A stretch of DNA of 64,000 nucleotides from Promicromonospora umidemergens (GTDB lineage: Bacteria; Actinomycetota; Actinomycetes; Actinomycetales; Cellulomonadaceae): contig NZ_JAMTCT010000010.1 in NCBI RefSeq assembly GCF_024171995.1, positions 1 through 64,000 of the forward strand, in the 5' to 3' direction. A program made the translations under genes and the position numbers. Below are positions 29,101-36,325 of this stretch, one piece after another. Positions within the stretch are counted from its first letter, which is position 1, and every line of letters begins with the position of its first letter. The notes beneath the pieces were generated by a model, which did no database searches, was not told the origin of the DNA, and saw only the letters and a program-made list of their open reading frames with translations.

Positions 29101-29746
29101 GATCGCTATGAAGGACCTCGAGATCCGCGGTGCGGGCAACCTGCTCGGCGGCGAGCAGTCCGGCCACATCGCCGGCGTCGGGTTCGACCTCTACATCCGC
29201 ATGGTCGGCGAGGCGGTCTCCGCCTTCCGCGGGGACGCCGAGGAGGAGGCCCCAGAGGTCACCATCGAGCTGCCCGTCGACGCCCACCTGCCCGAGGCGT
29301 ACATCGCTACGGAGCGGCTGCGGCTGGAGGCGTACAAGAAGATCGCCACCGCGCACGACGCCGCGGCGCTCGCAGAGGTCCGCGCGGAGCTCACCGACCG
29401 CTACGGCGCGCTGCCCGACGTCGCGGGCGCCCTGTTCGACGTCGCGGGCTTCCGCAACCACGCCCGCGAGGCAGGGCTCACGGACATCACGGCGCAGGGC
29501 AAGTTCATCCGGTTCGCGCCGCTGAACCTGCCCGAGTCCGCACAGCTGAGGCTCAAGCGGCTCTACCCGGGGACGATCCTCAAGCCCGCCATCCGGGCGG
29601 CGCTCGTGCCGTTCCCGGCCACCGCGCGGATCGGCGGACGGCCGCTGCGCGGCACCGAGGTACTGGAGTGGGCACGGGGCCTCATCGATGCGGTGATTCT
29701 GGCCGACGTGGGGGCTGCGGCGAAGGTGGGGACTGAGGTCCGCTGA
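26138..29746 (+). CDS. mfd: Transcription-repair coupling factor Mfd
   Basis: Mfd removes RNA polymerase stalled at DNA lesions and recruits UvrA. The 1202-residue protein has the N-terminal UvrB-homology modules (LPAWETLPHERLSPRADT region), the RNA-polymerase-interacting domain (VVHEQHGVGRFV near 525), and the superfamily 2 translocase. That includes GDVGYGKTEIAIRAAF (Walker A), DEEQRFGV (Walker B), SATPIPRT and QLRGRVGRG. ATG 26138 lies behind GAAGGA. Its last 50 or so bases match a second copy at 31354, which suggests that something inserted at this 3' end. The C-terminal residues ADVGAAAKVGTEVR may therefore have been supplied by the inserted DNA. Confidence 0.95.
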   Translation: MNLTGLLPTLLRDPGASAAVEHVRARGFVDVVGPAGVRPPLLAAAAEQRPLVVVTATGREADELAASLRNYLPEGRADDVAVLPAWETLPHERLSPRADTVAKRIAVFRRLAHPAEGHGQDGPVRLLVMPVRALLQPVVEGLGELEPVQLDIGTTADLTDVAERLTAAAYIRVDMVERRGEYAVRGGILDVFPPTEDHPLRCEFWGDEVTEIRWFAVADQRSLELAERGLWAPPCREILLDDAVRARAAELVESLPGAVEMLDKLAAGVAVEGMESLAPVLVERMIPVLELVADDALLVVNEPERVRRRAHDLVATTEEFLAAAWTGAVAGGAAPIDVSAASFATFSEVREVAARRGLGWWTLSAFTQDTELESLVDSSTGSTSGSETVLTVSARDVESYRGDLARALDDVHGLQVASWRLVLTTEGHGPAKRMTEQLSAAGTAARLAISLEEEPEPGVVHVVAGGVGKGFVAPDLQLAVFSEQDLTGRAGSGTRDMRKMPSRRRNVVDPLQLKADDFVVHEQHGVGRFVEMAQRTMGTGGNRATREYLVIEYASSKRGQPGDRLFVPTDQLDQVTKYTGGESPSLSKMGGADWKNTKAKARKHVKEIASELIRLYSARMATQGHAFGPDTPWQRELEDAFAYVETPDQLATIDEVKADMEKSVPMDRLVCGDVGYGKTEIAIRAAFKAVQDGKQVAILVPTTLLVQQHFDTFSERYSGFPVNVRALSRFQSAKESEETLVGLRDGSVDIVIGTHRIITGSVGFKDLGLVVIDEEQRFGVEHKETLKQLRTNVDVLSMSATPIPRTLEMAVTGIREMSTLATPPEERHPVLTYVGAFEEKQITAALRRELLREGQVFYVHNKVETIQRTASRLQELVPEARIGIAHGKMNEHQLDQVIRGFWEKELDVLVCTTIIETGLDISNANTLILERSDMLGLSQLHQLRGRVGRGRERAYAYFLYPPEKPLTETAHDRLATMAAHTDLGAGIQIAMKDLEIRGAGNLLGGEQSGHIAGVGFDLYIRMVGEAVSAFRGDAEEEAPEVTIELPVDAHLPEAYIATERLRLEAYKKIATAHDAAALAEVRAELTDRYGALPDVAGALFDVAGFRNHAREAGLTDITAQGKFIRFAPLNLPESAQLRLKRLYPGTILKPAIRAALVPFPATARIGGRPLRGTEVLEWARGLIDAVILADVGAAAKVGTEVR
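29680..29702 (+). repeat. 23-bp direct repeat, mfd copy (possible attachment site)
   Basis: This segment begins CCTCATCGATG and ends GTGATTCTGG within the last codons of mfd and is identical to 31354-31376. Similarity continues, at roughly 70 percent by eye, for about 30 bases to the right in both copies. Together they bracket 1.65 kb of lower-GC DNA. Confidence 0.8.
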
Positions 29747-29844
29747 CCGGGTCAGAGCGCGAGTCAATACCCAACGGCAGAAAATCACCCTGGCGGGAAA
29801 CTGACATGCGGCGCATGTGTCGCATAGCTGCCAGGACGGATATA

Positions 29845-29875
29845 TTGACCCACGTCCACCATGGGCAGTTAAAGT
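29845..29875 (+). promoter_or_regulatory. Possible promoter of the inserted secreted-protein gene
   Basis: TTGACC (29845-29850) and TAAAGT (29870-29875) are separated by 19 bp, a little long for a vegetative promoter, and lie 50 bp before GTG 29925. The sequence here is markedly richer in A and T than the flanks. Confidence 0.3.
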
Positions 29876-29924
29876 TGAGATCTGGATCGACAAAAGGTGT
29901 CGACATGGCTGTCTTGGGGTGTCT

Positions 29925-30428
29925 GTGGAATTTGCAGCGAGAACTCGTTCAACGAAGACGGTGCTGGGGGCGTTTTTCTTCGCTTTCGCCGTTGTGTTCG
30001 GCATGGTGGCCGTCGCGGTGCCTACTGCATCGGCAGTAGCGGCCCCTGCTGCCTATGAAAAGTGCAACGCCGCGCGCGTGGTGTACACCAGCGGTGTGTA
30101 CTACAGGATGCCCGCCCGTGGAACTACGACCACGTGCTGGCTGGCTTATGACCGGAGCTATTCCAACCCGGCCGTTAATGCGCTGCAGACGCACATCAAG
30201 AGGTGCTATATCGATACCAACCGGATCTCTTGGAGCGGCGCTTTTGACGTCGATGGATTCTTTGGCAATGACACGGTGAGTGCTCTCAAGAAGGTCCAAG
30301 CCTACGAAGGTCTTGGTCAGGACGGTGAGTACGGTCCGACCGCTCGTAGCGCAATGCATTTGAGGTGGAGCGAGTTGTCCAGCGGTGGTGGTCGTGGCGG
30401 TTGTGGCGACGGGGGCTACTTCACCTGA
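29925..30428 (+). CDS. Secreted peptidoglycan-binding domain protein on inserted DNA
   Basis: From GTG 29925 the 167-residue protein has a signal peptide (charged start, then a long hydrophobic core, cleavage near the ASA-VAAPAA region). The rest contains a PG_binding_1 domain: AVNALQTHIK, DVDGFFGNDTVSALKKVQAYEGLGQDGEYGPTARSAM read in parts. Cysteines are spread through the mature chain, and the C-terminus is Gly-rich. No enzyme domain is attached. Codon use is clearly less GC-rich than its neighbours. Start choice is uncertain (GTG 29919 is also possible). It may bind cell walls, for example as an envelope or exclusion protein of a mobile element. Confidence 0.6.
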   Translation: MEFAARTRSTKTVLGAFFFAFAVVFGMVAVAVPTASAVAAPAAYEKCNAARVVYTSGVYYRMPARGTTTTCWLAYDRSYSNPAVNALQTHIKRCYIDTNRISWSGAFDVDGFFGNDTVSALKKVQAYEGLGQDGEYGPTARSAMHLRWSELSSGGGRGGCGDGGYFT

Positions 30429-30446
30429 GTCTGATCGCTGGCTCTG

Positions 30447-30486
30447 CGGCGGCGCCAAGTACCCAGTGCGGGTCTTGGCGCCGCCG
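30447..30486 (+). terminator. Terminator hairpin after the secreted peptidoglycan-binding gene
   Basis: CGGCGGCGCCAAG pairs perfectly with CTTGGCGCCGCCG across a 14-base loop, 18 bp after the stop. TTGCCTATTT follows, partly T-rich. Confidence 0.7.
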
Positions 30487-30656
30487 TTGCCTATTTGCGG
30501 AGGGCGGGTGGGAGGTGATCTATCTACCAGGTTGTATCTCCACGTCGTTCACGAGTGATCGAGCGCGCTGCTCTAGTTGCGGTCCCGTGCTCCGTAAGTA
30601 TGTGACTCATCGGATGTTTCTATGTTCCTCAAACCGGGACGGCGAAAGTTCTTGTT

Positions 30657-30930
30657 CTAGATTGGGTTAACAGAATTGCGGGTGAGGTAGCGCTTGATCT
30701 GGCGTCAGATCTCGCGACTGTCGCCCTCGCTGGTGCGTTTATGTAGGTAGTTGCAGGGTTTGCCGTGACTCCGAGCGCGGACGAGGGTCGCGATATGCAG
30801 AACATGGCTCAGTCGGTGGTTGCCGTCGCGTTCGAGGTGGTGGGTGGTGATGGTTCTTGTGGGTGCTGAAGGTGCGGGATCGGCGTGGTGCCTCCGGTGG
30901 GCGAGCGCGGCTTCGGAGCGGCTGTGCCTG
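30657..30930 (-). pseudogene. C-terminal fragment of an IS110-family transposase with an in-frame stop
   Basis: Minus-strand translation reads SEAALAH, APSAPTRT, then ERDGNHRLSHVLHIATLVRA and NYLHKRTSEGDSREI, a stop (30705-30707), and RQIKRYLTRNS. This follows the IS110 C-terminal pattern (GNRxLNxALHxxA, then YYxxKxxEGKxxxEAxRxLKR). The TGA is one base from CGA, which would restore REIRRQIKRY. A KTDTLDA motif at about 31190-31215 on the same strand resembles the N-terminal DEDD-domain motif, but the two parts are not joined. The element is dead. Confidence 0.65.
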
Positions 30931-31353
30931 GGTGAGGCTAGGCGGCCAGGACCGCGGCGGCCGGTTTCGGCGCGGGCGATCTGCCGGTCCAGGGTCGCCT
31001 CGTGCCACGCCTTGACCGTCGTGATCTGAGCGGTGATGAGCGGGCCGCGTGCGTCGATGCCCGCTCAGGGTGTTGACTGCGCGATGTGGTTCGGGGAGAA
31101 GAGGTTGCAGGCGGTGGTCAGAATCTGCAGAACGCTGCTGATCTGCCCGGTCCAGTGGCTACACAGCCGGAGCATCGTCGTGGACAGTGCGGTCTGCGTC
31201 TAGGGTGTCGGTTTTTGGGCCGGCCTTCGTCCTGCACTGGGTTAGCGTCTCGACCACCCGATAGACGACATCGGCAAAGTTGGCTGCAAGCAGGACGTCG
31301 TTGCTGGGGTCGGCCTGGGCAAGTTCACCACGGGACGCCACTATCCAGGGCCA
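30931..31353. other. Decayed DNA without an intact gene
   Basis: No convincing coding sequence, RNA gene or promoter is seen. Minus-strand fragments include a KTDTLDA motif (near 31190-31215) that may be the N-terminal half of the same broken IS110-type transposase. Composition is intermediate between the low-GC insert and the genome. Bases 30487-30656 are likewise without recognisable features. Confidence 0.5.
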
Positions 31354-31376
31354 CCTCATCGATGCGGTGATTCTGG
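31354..31376 (+). repeat. 23-bp direct repeat, second copy of the mfd 3' end
   Basis: Identical to 29680-29702. Read in the mfd frame the copy gives LIDAVILVDVG and continues open to TGA near 31457, a plausible displaced native Mfd tail. The promoter of the next gene lies about 90 bp further on. Confidence 0.8.
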
Positions 31377-31467
31377 TGGATGTTGGGCTGCCGCTATGGT
31401 CGGCACCAGCGTCTGGCCGAGTGTCTGCGCCGCTGGGTCCCTCCCGTGGGCGTAGGTGAAACTCGAA

Positions 31468-31496
31468 TTCACAGCAACTCATCAGAAGCGTATAGG
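31468..31496 (+). promoter_or_regulatory. Promoter of the orphan amino-acid-binding lipoprotein gene
   Basis: TTCACA (31468-31473), a 17-bp spacer and TATAGG (31491-31496, followed by CT so that TAGGCT is also present) give a good vegetative promoter 50 bp before ATG 31547. Confidence 0.5.
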
Positions 31497-31546
31497 CTCC
31501 ACCCGCGTAACTCGCTCATCATGTCTTTTTGTGTGGAGGACCCCGC

Positions 31547-32482
31547 ATGGCTCTCGGACACCGCGCTCGTGCGGTCATCGGCTCGATCGCGGCAGCAGCC
31601 GCGCTCGGAGCCCTGCTGACCGGCTGCTCGACCAGCTCGGACGGGACGGCGGGGGCCCCTGAGCAGGCGGTCGAGGTAGATCCGGCGCTCCGGGCCATGC
31701 TGCCGGGTGAGCTGCTGGCCGAGTCCACGCGCATCACGGTCGGTACCGAGTCGGGCTACCCGCCCTTCGAGTACACGAACGAGGCCGGCCGGATCGTCGG
31801 GTTCGAGATCGACCTGTTCGACGCCGCCTCGGACCGGCTGGGACTGAAGTACACGTTCCACGACATGCCGTGGGACTCGCTGATCGAAGAGCTCTACGCG
31901 AGCAACGTCGACGTCGTGGCCGCCGCCATGTCGGACACTGCTGAGCGTCAGATCGAGTCCGACTTCGTCGACTACTACAACGACAGCGACGCGATCATGG
32001 TCCCCGCCGGTAACCCCGAAGGGATCGAGGTGCTCCAGGACCTGTGCGGTCGACCTGTAGCGGTGCTCGGTGGCACCGACCCGGAGGACCACACGTCGCA
32101 GCAGACGGCGCTGATGGCTCTCAATGAGAAAGAGTGCAAGGGCAAGCCGATCACGATCAAGCTCTCCGGTACGGATGCGGAGGCGCTCGAGCAGGTTCAG
32201 GCGGGCAAGGCCGACGCCGAGCTCACCCAGTGGTCCACCGGTGTGTACAACGCGAAGCAGATCGGCTCCGGTGACGTCTTCGAGGTCGGGAACACCGAGA
32301 TCATCAATCCGACGCCGCTGGGCTTCCGCTTCCTCAAGGGCGACGTCGAGCTGGTGCGTGCCTACCAGGCAGCGCTGCAGAGCATCATCGACGACGGCAC
32401 GTACGCCGAGATCCTCGCGAAGCACGACCTCTCGGTCGGCGCCCTGGAGACGGCCACGGTCAACAACCAGCCGCAGGGCTGA
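31547..32482 (+). CDS. Amino-acid ABC transporter substrate-binding lipoprotein (SBP family 3)
   Basis: The 311-residue protein has a lipobox LLTGC within its first 27 residues, so it is anchored outside the membrane. The mature part is a periplasmic-binding type II fold of the polar amino-acid family: ITVGTESGYPPFEYTNEAGRIVGFEIDLFDA (read in sections), DVVAAAMSDTAERQ and a C-terminal ADAELTQWSTG region. ATG 31547 follows GGAGG. No permease or ATPase gene is adjacent, so it is an orphan serving a transporter elsewhere or acting as a sensor. A strong terminator follows. Confidence 0.88.
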   Translation: MALGHRARAVIGSIAAAAALGALLTGCSTSSDGTAGAPEQAVEVDPALRAMLPGELLAESTRITVGTESGYPPFEYTNEAGRIVGFEIDLFDAASDRLGLKYTFHDMPWDSLIEELYASNVDVVAAAMSDTAERQIESDFVDYYNDSDAIMVPAGNPEGIEVLQDLCGRPVAVLGGTDPEDHTSQQTALMALNEKECKGKPITIKLSGTDAEALEQVQAGKADAELTQWSTGVYNAKQIGSGDVFEVGNTEIINPTPLGFRFLKGDVELVRAYQAALQSIIDDGTYAEILAKHDLSVGALETATVNNQPQG

Positions 32483-32505
32483 CGCACCGCTGAACCGCAC
32501 ACCTG

Positions 32506-32538
32506 AACGGGCCGCCCCACACCGTGGGGCGGCCCGTT
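32506..32538 (+). terminator. Rho-independent-type terminator after the binding-protein gene
   Basis: AACGGGCCGCCCCAC pairs perfectly with GTGGGGCGGCCCGTT over a three-base loop, followed by CTGCTCTG. It lies 23 bp after the stop. Confidence 0.85.
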
Positions 32539-32642
32539 CTGCTCTGCCAGGACAGCCCGGCTGAAGCCCGCCCAGAAATAGTGGACAGCCCAGTAACCAT
32601 TACGTGCTCCGTCGGTTAGCCTGGTAGCCGAAAGGAGCTGTC

Positions 32643-32945
32643 ATGGCCAGAACGTCCCTTCGTACCCAGCGCGACCTCGCCGCACTCGGCGACCACGTCC
32701 GCGCCTGGCGCAAGATCCACGGCCTCACGGCCCAGCTCGTCGCCGACCGCGCGGGCATCACACGCACCACGCTGCGTGCCATCGAGACGGGCACCGGAAC
32801 GGTCAGCCTCGAGAACACGTTCGCGGTGCTGCGTGTGCTCGGCGTGGCAGATGCCGTCGTCGGCGCGAGCGACCCGCTGGCCACCGAGATGGGCAGGTTC
32901 CACGCGGAACGTGCCCTGCCGCAGCGGGTAAGAGTCCCTAGCTGA
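32643..32945 (+). CDS. hipB: HipB-like antitoxin, XRE-type repressor
   Basis: The 100-residue protein is a lambda-repressor-like helix-turn-helix: LGDHVRAWRKIHGLTAQLVADRAGITRTTLRAIETGTG (about 15-52, read in parts). It begins at ATG 32643 after AAAGGAG, with a TAGCCT hexamer at 32617-32622. TAACC (32594-32598) and GGTTA (32614-32618) form a weak dyad around the promoter, a possible autorepression site. It should neutralise the HipA kinase encoded 14 bp downstream and repress the operon. Confidence 0.85.
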   Translation: MARTSLRTQRDLAALGDHVRAWRKIHGLTAQLVADRAGITRTTLRAIETGTGTVSLENTFAVLRVLGVADAVVGASDPLATEMGRFHAERALPQRVRVPS

Positions 32946-32959
32946 GAAGGTGAGCCGCG

Positions 32960-34270
32960 TTGTCGATACATGTCGAGGTCGAGCTGCCGGGCGGTGGACA
33001 GGCCCGCGCCGGTGACCTCGACATGCACCTCAATCGCGGTGGCGCCCTGGTGGGCTGCACCTTCCGGTACGACGCCGCCTACCTGCGCGACCCGCGCGCG
33101 TACGCCCTGTGCCCCGAACTGCCGCTGACCCCTGGGAACATCCCCTCCGGCAGCGACCGGCCGCTGTTCGGCGTCCTCGCGGACTGCCAGCCCGACCAGT
33201 GGGGCCGCACCCTGCTGTTCCACGCGGAACGGCGGGCTGCCCGTGCGGAGGGCCGCAAGTTCATGACGCTCACCGAGGTGGACTTCCTGCTCGGTGTGCA
33301 GGACGAGACCCGCCTGGGGTCGCTGCGCTTCTCGCTGGACGACGGCAGGACCTTCCTGGGACCGCCGCGGGCGGAGGTTCCCGACCTGGTGGAGCTGCCG
33401 TCGCTGACGGACGCAGCGGACGCCGTCGCGCAGCACCGGGAGACCGACCAGGACGTGCGGCTCCTCGTCGCGGCCGGCACCTCGATGGGCGGTGCGCGGC
33501 CCAAGGTGACCGTGCGGGACAGCGTCGGCGACCTGTGGATGGCCAAGCTGCCCGAGAGCAGTGACCGGTGGGACGTGCAGGCCTGGGAGTACCTGACGCT
33601 GCGGCTCGCCTCGAACGCGGGCATCGAGGTGCCGGTGGCGCGGCTGCACCGCATCGGCCCGGCGCGGTCCATCCTGCTGACGCGCCGGTTCGACCGGCGG
33701 CCGGTTTTCCAGGGTCCCCGCGCGGACCTGCAGCGAAGCGAGGACGCCTCGTGGGGTGGAAGCGGCGGACGCATCGGCTTCCTGTCCGCGGACAGCCTCA
33801 CGCAGAAGGCGTTCTTCGAGGTCATCGACTACCGGACCCTTGCGGAGACCCTGGCCGACCATTCGGGGCGGCCGGCCACGGACGGGCACGACCTGTTCCG
33901 CCGGGTCGCGTTCACGCTGCTCGTGCGCAACGTGGACGACCACATGAAGAACCATGGCTTCCTCCGTCGTGCGGACGGCTGGTCGCTGTCGCCGCTGTTC
34001 GACGTGAACCCGAACCCGTTCGCCGTCGTCGAGTCGACGCCGCTGCGCCCCGGCGGGAACCGCATCGACCGGGAGGTGCGGGTGCTGCTGGCCACGGCGG
34101 ACTCCTACGGCCTCCGCCGGGACGATGCCAGGCGGGTCCTCGGTGAGGTGGCCGCGGCGACGTCGGGCTGGACGCGCATCGCGCGCGAGATGTCGCTGCC
34201 GCCCGAGGAGATCGCGCTGATGGCGGAGGCGTTCGAGAACCCGAACGGTGACGAGGCCCGAGCGGCCTGA
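32960..34270 (+). CDS. hipA: HipA-like serine/threonine kinase toxin
   Basis: HipA kinases phosphorylate targets such as GltX and can induce dormancy. The 436-residue protein has the N-terminal HipA subdomain, GTSMGGARPKV at 173-183 (activation/phosphate-loop region), MAKLPE with the ATP-binding Lys, RRFDR, and the catalytic loop RNVDDHMKN (323-331, Asp326 as base). DVNPNP follows at 348-353. All catalytic residues expected for an active kinase are present. TTG 32960 follows GAGAAGGTGAG. The pair is an intact type II toxin-antitoxin module beside decayed DNA. Confidence 0.87.
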   Translation: MSIHVEVELPGGGQARAGDLDMHLNRGGALVGCTFRYDAAYLRDPRAYALCPELPLTPGNIPSGSDRPLFGVLADCQPDQWGRTLLFHAERRAARAEGRKFMTLTEVDFLLGVQDETRLGSLRFSLDDGRTFLGPPRAEVPDLVELPSLTDAADAVAQHRETDQDVRLLVAAGTSMGGARPKVTVRDSVGDLWMAKLPESSDRWDVQAWEYLTLRLASNAGIEVPVARLHRIGPARSILLTRRFDRRPVFQGPRADLQRSEDASWGGSGGRIGFLSADSLTQKAFFEVIDYRTLAETLADHSGRPATDGHDLFRRVAFTLLVRNVDDHMKNHGFLRRADGWSLSPLFDVNPNPFAVVESTPLRPGGNRIDREVRVLLATADSYGLRRDDARRVLGEVAAATSGWTRIAREMSLPPEEIALMAEAFENPNGDEARAA

Positions 34271-34305
34271 CCTGGCTCCGGATGCCGTGCCGGCCCTCCA
34301 GGAAT

Positions 34306-34356
34306 ACTCTCAAATTTGAGAGTCTCTTTTGTGAGACTCTCAGTAAAGAGAGTCTT
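34306..34356. repeat. Array of four alternating inverted arms (mutually exclusive hairpins)
   Basis: ACTCTCAAATTTGAGAGT (34306-34323) is a perfect palindrome. GAGAGTCTC (34318-34326) also pairs with GAGACTCTC (34333-34341), and AGACTCTC (34334-34341) pairs with GAGAGTCT (34348-34355). Each pair is separated by six bases (AAATTT, TTTTGT, AGTAAA), so the second and third arms each have two alternative partners. The segment is AT-rich compared with its surroundings. It lies between hipA and the remnant ATPase tail. Confidence 0.85.
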
Positions 34357-34371
34357 CTCCAGACCTGGCGG

Positions 34372-34530
34372 GGACTCGCCATCGAGCCGGTGATACGCGA
34401 TGCCCTGTGGCGCGCTCTGGATGACGGTTTCGCTCCCGGGACGAAGGTGATCGGGGGCTACTGGACACGGACGAACGATCCTGAGATCGACCTTGTAGGA
34501 GCAGACCGACACGAAATCTCGCGGGGTTAG
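34372..34530 (+). pseudogene. C-terminal remnant of a DUF234-type AAA ATPase
   Basis: The open frame reads GLAIEPVIRDALWRALDD, then VIGGYWTRTNDPEIDLVGAD, ending at TAG 34528-34530. This resembles the C-terminal DUF234 nuclease-like tail of prokaryotic AAA ATPases (AxEPLxRxAL, GxYWxRxxxPExDLV). No ATPase domain lies upstream, so the gene was truncated, probably at the inverted-repeat array. It is not expected to make a working protein. Confidence 0.6.
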
Positions 34531-34533
34531 GCT
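34528..34533 (+). promoter_or_regulatory. Putative -10 hexamer of a leaderless kynA promoter
   Basis: TAGGCT is followed by six bases and GTG 34540. It overlaps the stop codon of the upstream ATPase remnant, so the promoter lies in the fragment. Confidence 0.5.
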
Positions 34534-34539
34534 CGACGG

Positions 34540-35400
34540 GTGACTGGTAACACCAGGCCCATCGAGGCCTCCATCCGCACGGACTTTCGCGACGAGATGG
34601 ACTACGGCTCCTACCTCGGGCTCGACGAGCTCCTCTCGGCGCAGCATCCGGTGAGCGACCCTCCGCACCACGACGAGCTGCTGTTCATCATCCAGCACCA
34701 GACCACGGAGCTGTGGCTCAAGCTCGTGGTGCACGAGCTGCGCGCCGTGCGGGGATACCTCGACAGCGACGACCTGTCGCGCGCGCTCAAGGGCCTGGCC
34801 CGGGTGAAGCACATCCAGCGCACCATCACGGAGCAGTGGTCGGTGCTGGCCACCCTCACCCCGAGCGAGTACGCGGAGTTCCGGGGCTCGCTGGGGCAGT
34901 CCTCTGGCTTCCAGTCCCACCAGTACCGCGCCGTGGAGTTGCTGCTGGGCAACAAGAACGCCGGGATGCTCAAGGTCTTCCGGGACAAGCCGGAGGTGCA
35001 CGCGCAGCTGGAGCAGCTGCTCGGCGAACCCACCGTCTACGACGCGTTCCTGCGCCTGCTGGCCCGCCGCGGCCACGAGGTTCCTGCTGAGGTCCTGGAC
35101 CGCGACGTCACGCAGGCCTGGGTCGAGCACGTCAAGCTGATCCCCGTCTTCAAGACGATCTACGAGGACCCGCACGGCCACTGGGACTTGTACGCGGCGT
35201 GCGAGGACCTGGTCGACATCGAGGACGCGTTCCAGCTCTGGCGGTTCCGCCACCTGCGCACGGTGCAGCGCACCATCGGCTTCAAGAGGGGCACCGGCGG
35301 CTCCAGCGGCGTCGGCTTCCTGAAGCGCGCCCTGGACCTGACGTTCTTCCCCGAACTCATCTCGGTGCGCACCGAGATCGACGGCCCGCTCGGTGCCTGA
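34540..35400 (+). CDS. kynA: Tryptophan 2,3-dioxygenase
   Basis: This haem enzyme opens the indole ring of L-tryptophan to N-formylkynurenine, the first step of the kynurenine pathway. The 286-residue protein has [27 protein letters not shown] (catalytic His near 45), the [12 protein letters not shown] loop, and the haem-ligand region near [24 protein letters not shown] (read in sections). Its length is normal. The start is GTG 34540. The amidohydrolase gene overlaps its end by eight bases; kynureninase follows 5 kb later. Confidence 0.95.
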   Translation: MTGNTRPIEASIRTDFRDEMDYGSYLGLDELLSAQHPVSDPPHHDELLFIIQHQTTELWLKLVVHELRAVRGYLDSDDLSRALKGLARVKHIQRTITEQWSVLATLTPSEYAEFRGSLGQSSGFQSHQYRAVELLLGNKNAGMLKVFRDKPEVHAQLEQLLGEPTVYDAFLRLLARRGHEVPAEVLDRDVTQAWVEHVKLIPVFKTIYEDPHGHWDLYAACEDLVDIEDAFQLWRFRHLRTVQRTIGFKRGTGGSSGVGFLKRALDLTFFPELISVRTEIDGPLGA

Positions 35401-36244
35401 CGACGTGCCGGAGGTGGCGCTCCCCGGCGTCGTCGACCGTCACGTGCATCTAGGCCTGGTCGACCGGGCGCTCCTCGCCGACGGTCCGGTCACCGAGGTG
35501 CACGACCTGGGCTGGGACCCGCGCGAGGCAGCCGCCTGGGCGGCCGCCCCGCCGCCGGGCGTCCGGGTGCGGTATGTGGGGCCGTTCCACACCGCGCCCG
35601 GCGGGTATCCGAGCGGGCGCTCGTGGGCGCCCGGCGCCGCGGTGCGGCACGTCGCCTCGCCGCACGAGGCCGCGGCGGCGGTGGCCGACGTCGTCGCCGG
35701 GCGCGGCTTCGCGGTCAAGGTCGCCCTGCAAGCGGACATGGCACTGCTGCCCGACGACGTCCTGAGCGCGCTGGTCTCGGAGGCGCACGCGGCGGGGCTG
35801 CCCGTCGTCGTGCACGCCGAGGGCGCCGGCCAGGCCGAGCGCGCCGTCGATGCCGGTGCGGACACGCTGGTGCACGTGCCCTGGACCGAGACGCTGACGC
35901 CCGAGCTGATCGGCCGGGCGGCGCGCATGACCTGGATCTCGACCCTCGCGATCCACGACGGGCCCGGCGGGCGCGCCGGCCTCGACCGGGCGATCGACAA
36001 CGCACGGCGGTTCGCCGTCGCGGGCGGCACGCTCGTCTACGGGACGGACATGGGCAACGGCCCGACGCCGGTCGGCGTGAACGAGCGTGAGATCGAGCTG
36101 CTCGGTGAGGTCGGTCTGACGGGAGAGTCCCTGCGGCGGGCCGTCCTGGGATCGCCGGACCGCCCTGCGCTCACCGCGCCGCTGCGGGCGCCGCGGACGG
36201 CCGCCGAGCTGATCGCCTGGTTGCGCGCCGCGCGCCGCCGCTAG
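35393..36244 (+). CDS. Amidohydrolase, candidate N-formylkynurenine formamidase
   Basis: The 283-residue protein is an amidohydrolase-superfamily TIM barrel. HVH at 17-19 follows PGVVDR, a possible carbamylated Lys lies in FAVKVAL, His residues lie in VVVHAEG and TLVHVPWTE, and an Asp lies in [10 protein letters not shown]. Its GTG start overlaps kynA by eight bases, implying coupled translation. The pathway needs a formamidase between KynA and KynU and no KynB or arylformamidase is in the window, so this protein is a candidate. That assignment is inference from position; other amide substrates are possible. Confidence 0.6.
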   Translation: MPDDVPEVALPGVVDRHVHLGLVDRALLADGPVTEVHDLGWDPREAAAWAAAPPPGVRVRYVGPFHTAPGGYPSGRSWAPGAAVRHVASPHEAAAAVADVVAGRGFAVKVALQADMALLPDDVLSALVSEAHAAGLPVVVHAEGAGQAERAVDAGADTLVHVPWTETLTPELIGRAARMTWISTLAIHDGPGGRAGLDRAIDNARRFAVAGGTLVYGTDMGNGPTPVGVNEREIELLGEVGLTGESLRRAVLGSPDRPALTAPLRAPRTAAELIAWLRAARRR

Positions 36245-36325
36245 CCCGTGCCGTCGGCACCGGCGGTCGGTGGCCTTGACCGGCTCCCTGCCAAGGTCGG
36301 TGACCCTGACAGGGAGCCGGCCGGA

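Noticed and set aside
24830-30004. A 1,724-codon minus-strand open frame opposite mfd
   Set aside because: High-GC coding strands leave long open antisense frames. The peptide is low-complexity and has no motifs, whereas Mfd on the other strand is unmistakable.
31086-31370. Short plus-strand open frame between the transposase remnant and the mfd repeat
   Set aside because: No start signal and irregular codon use; the minus strand carries transposase-like fragments instead.
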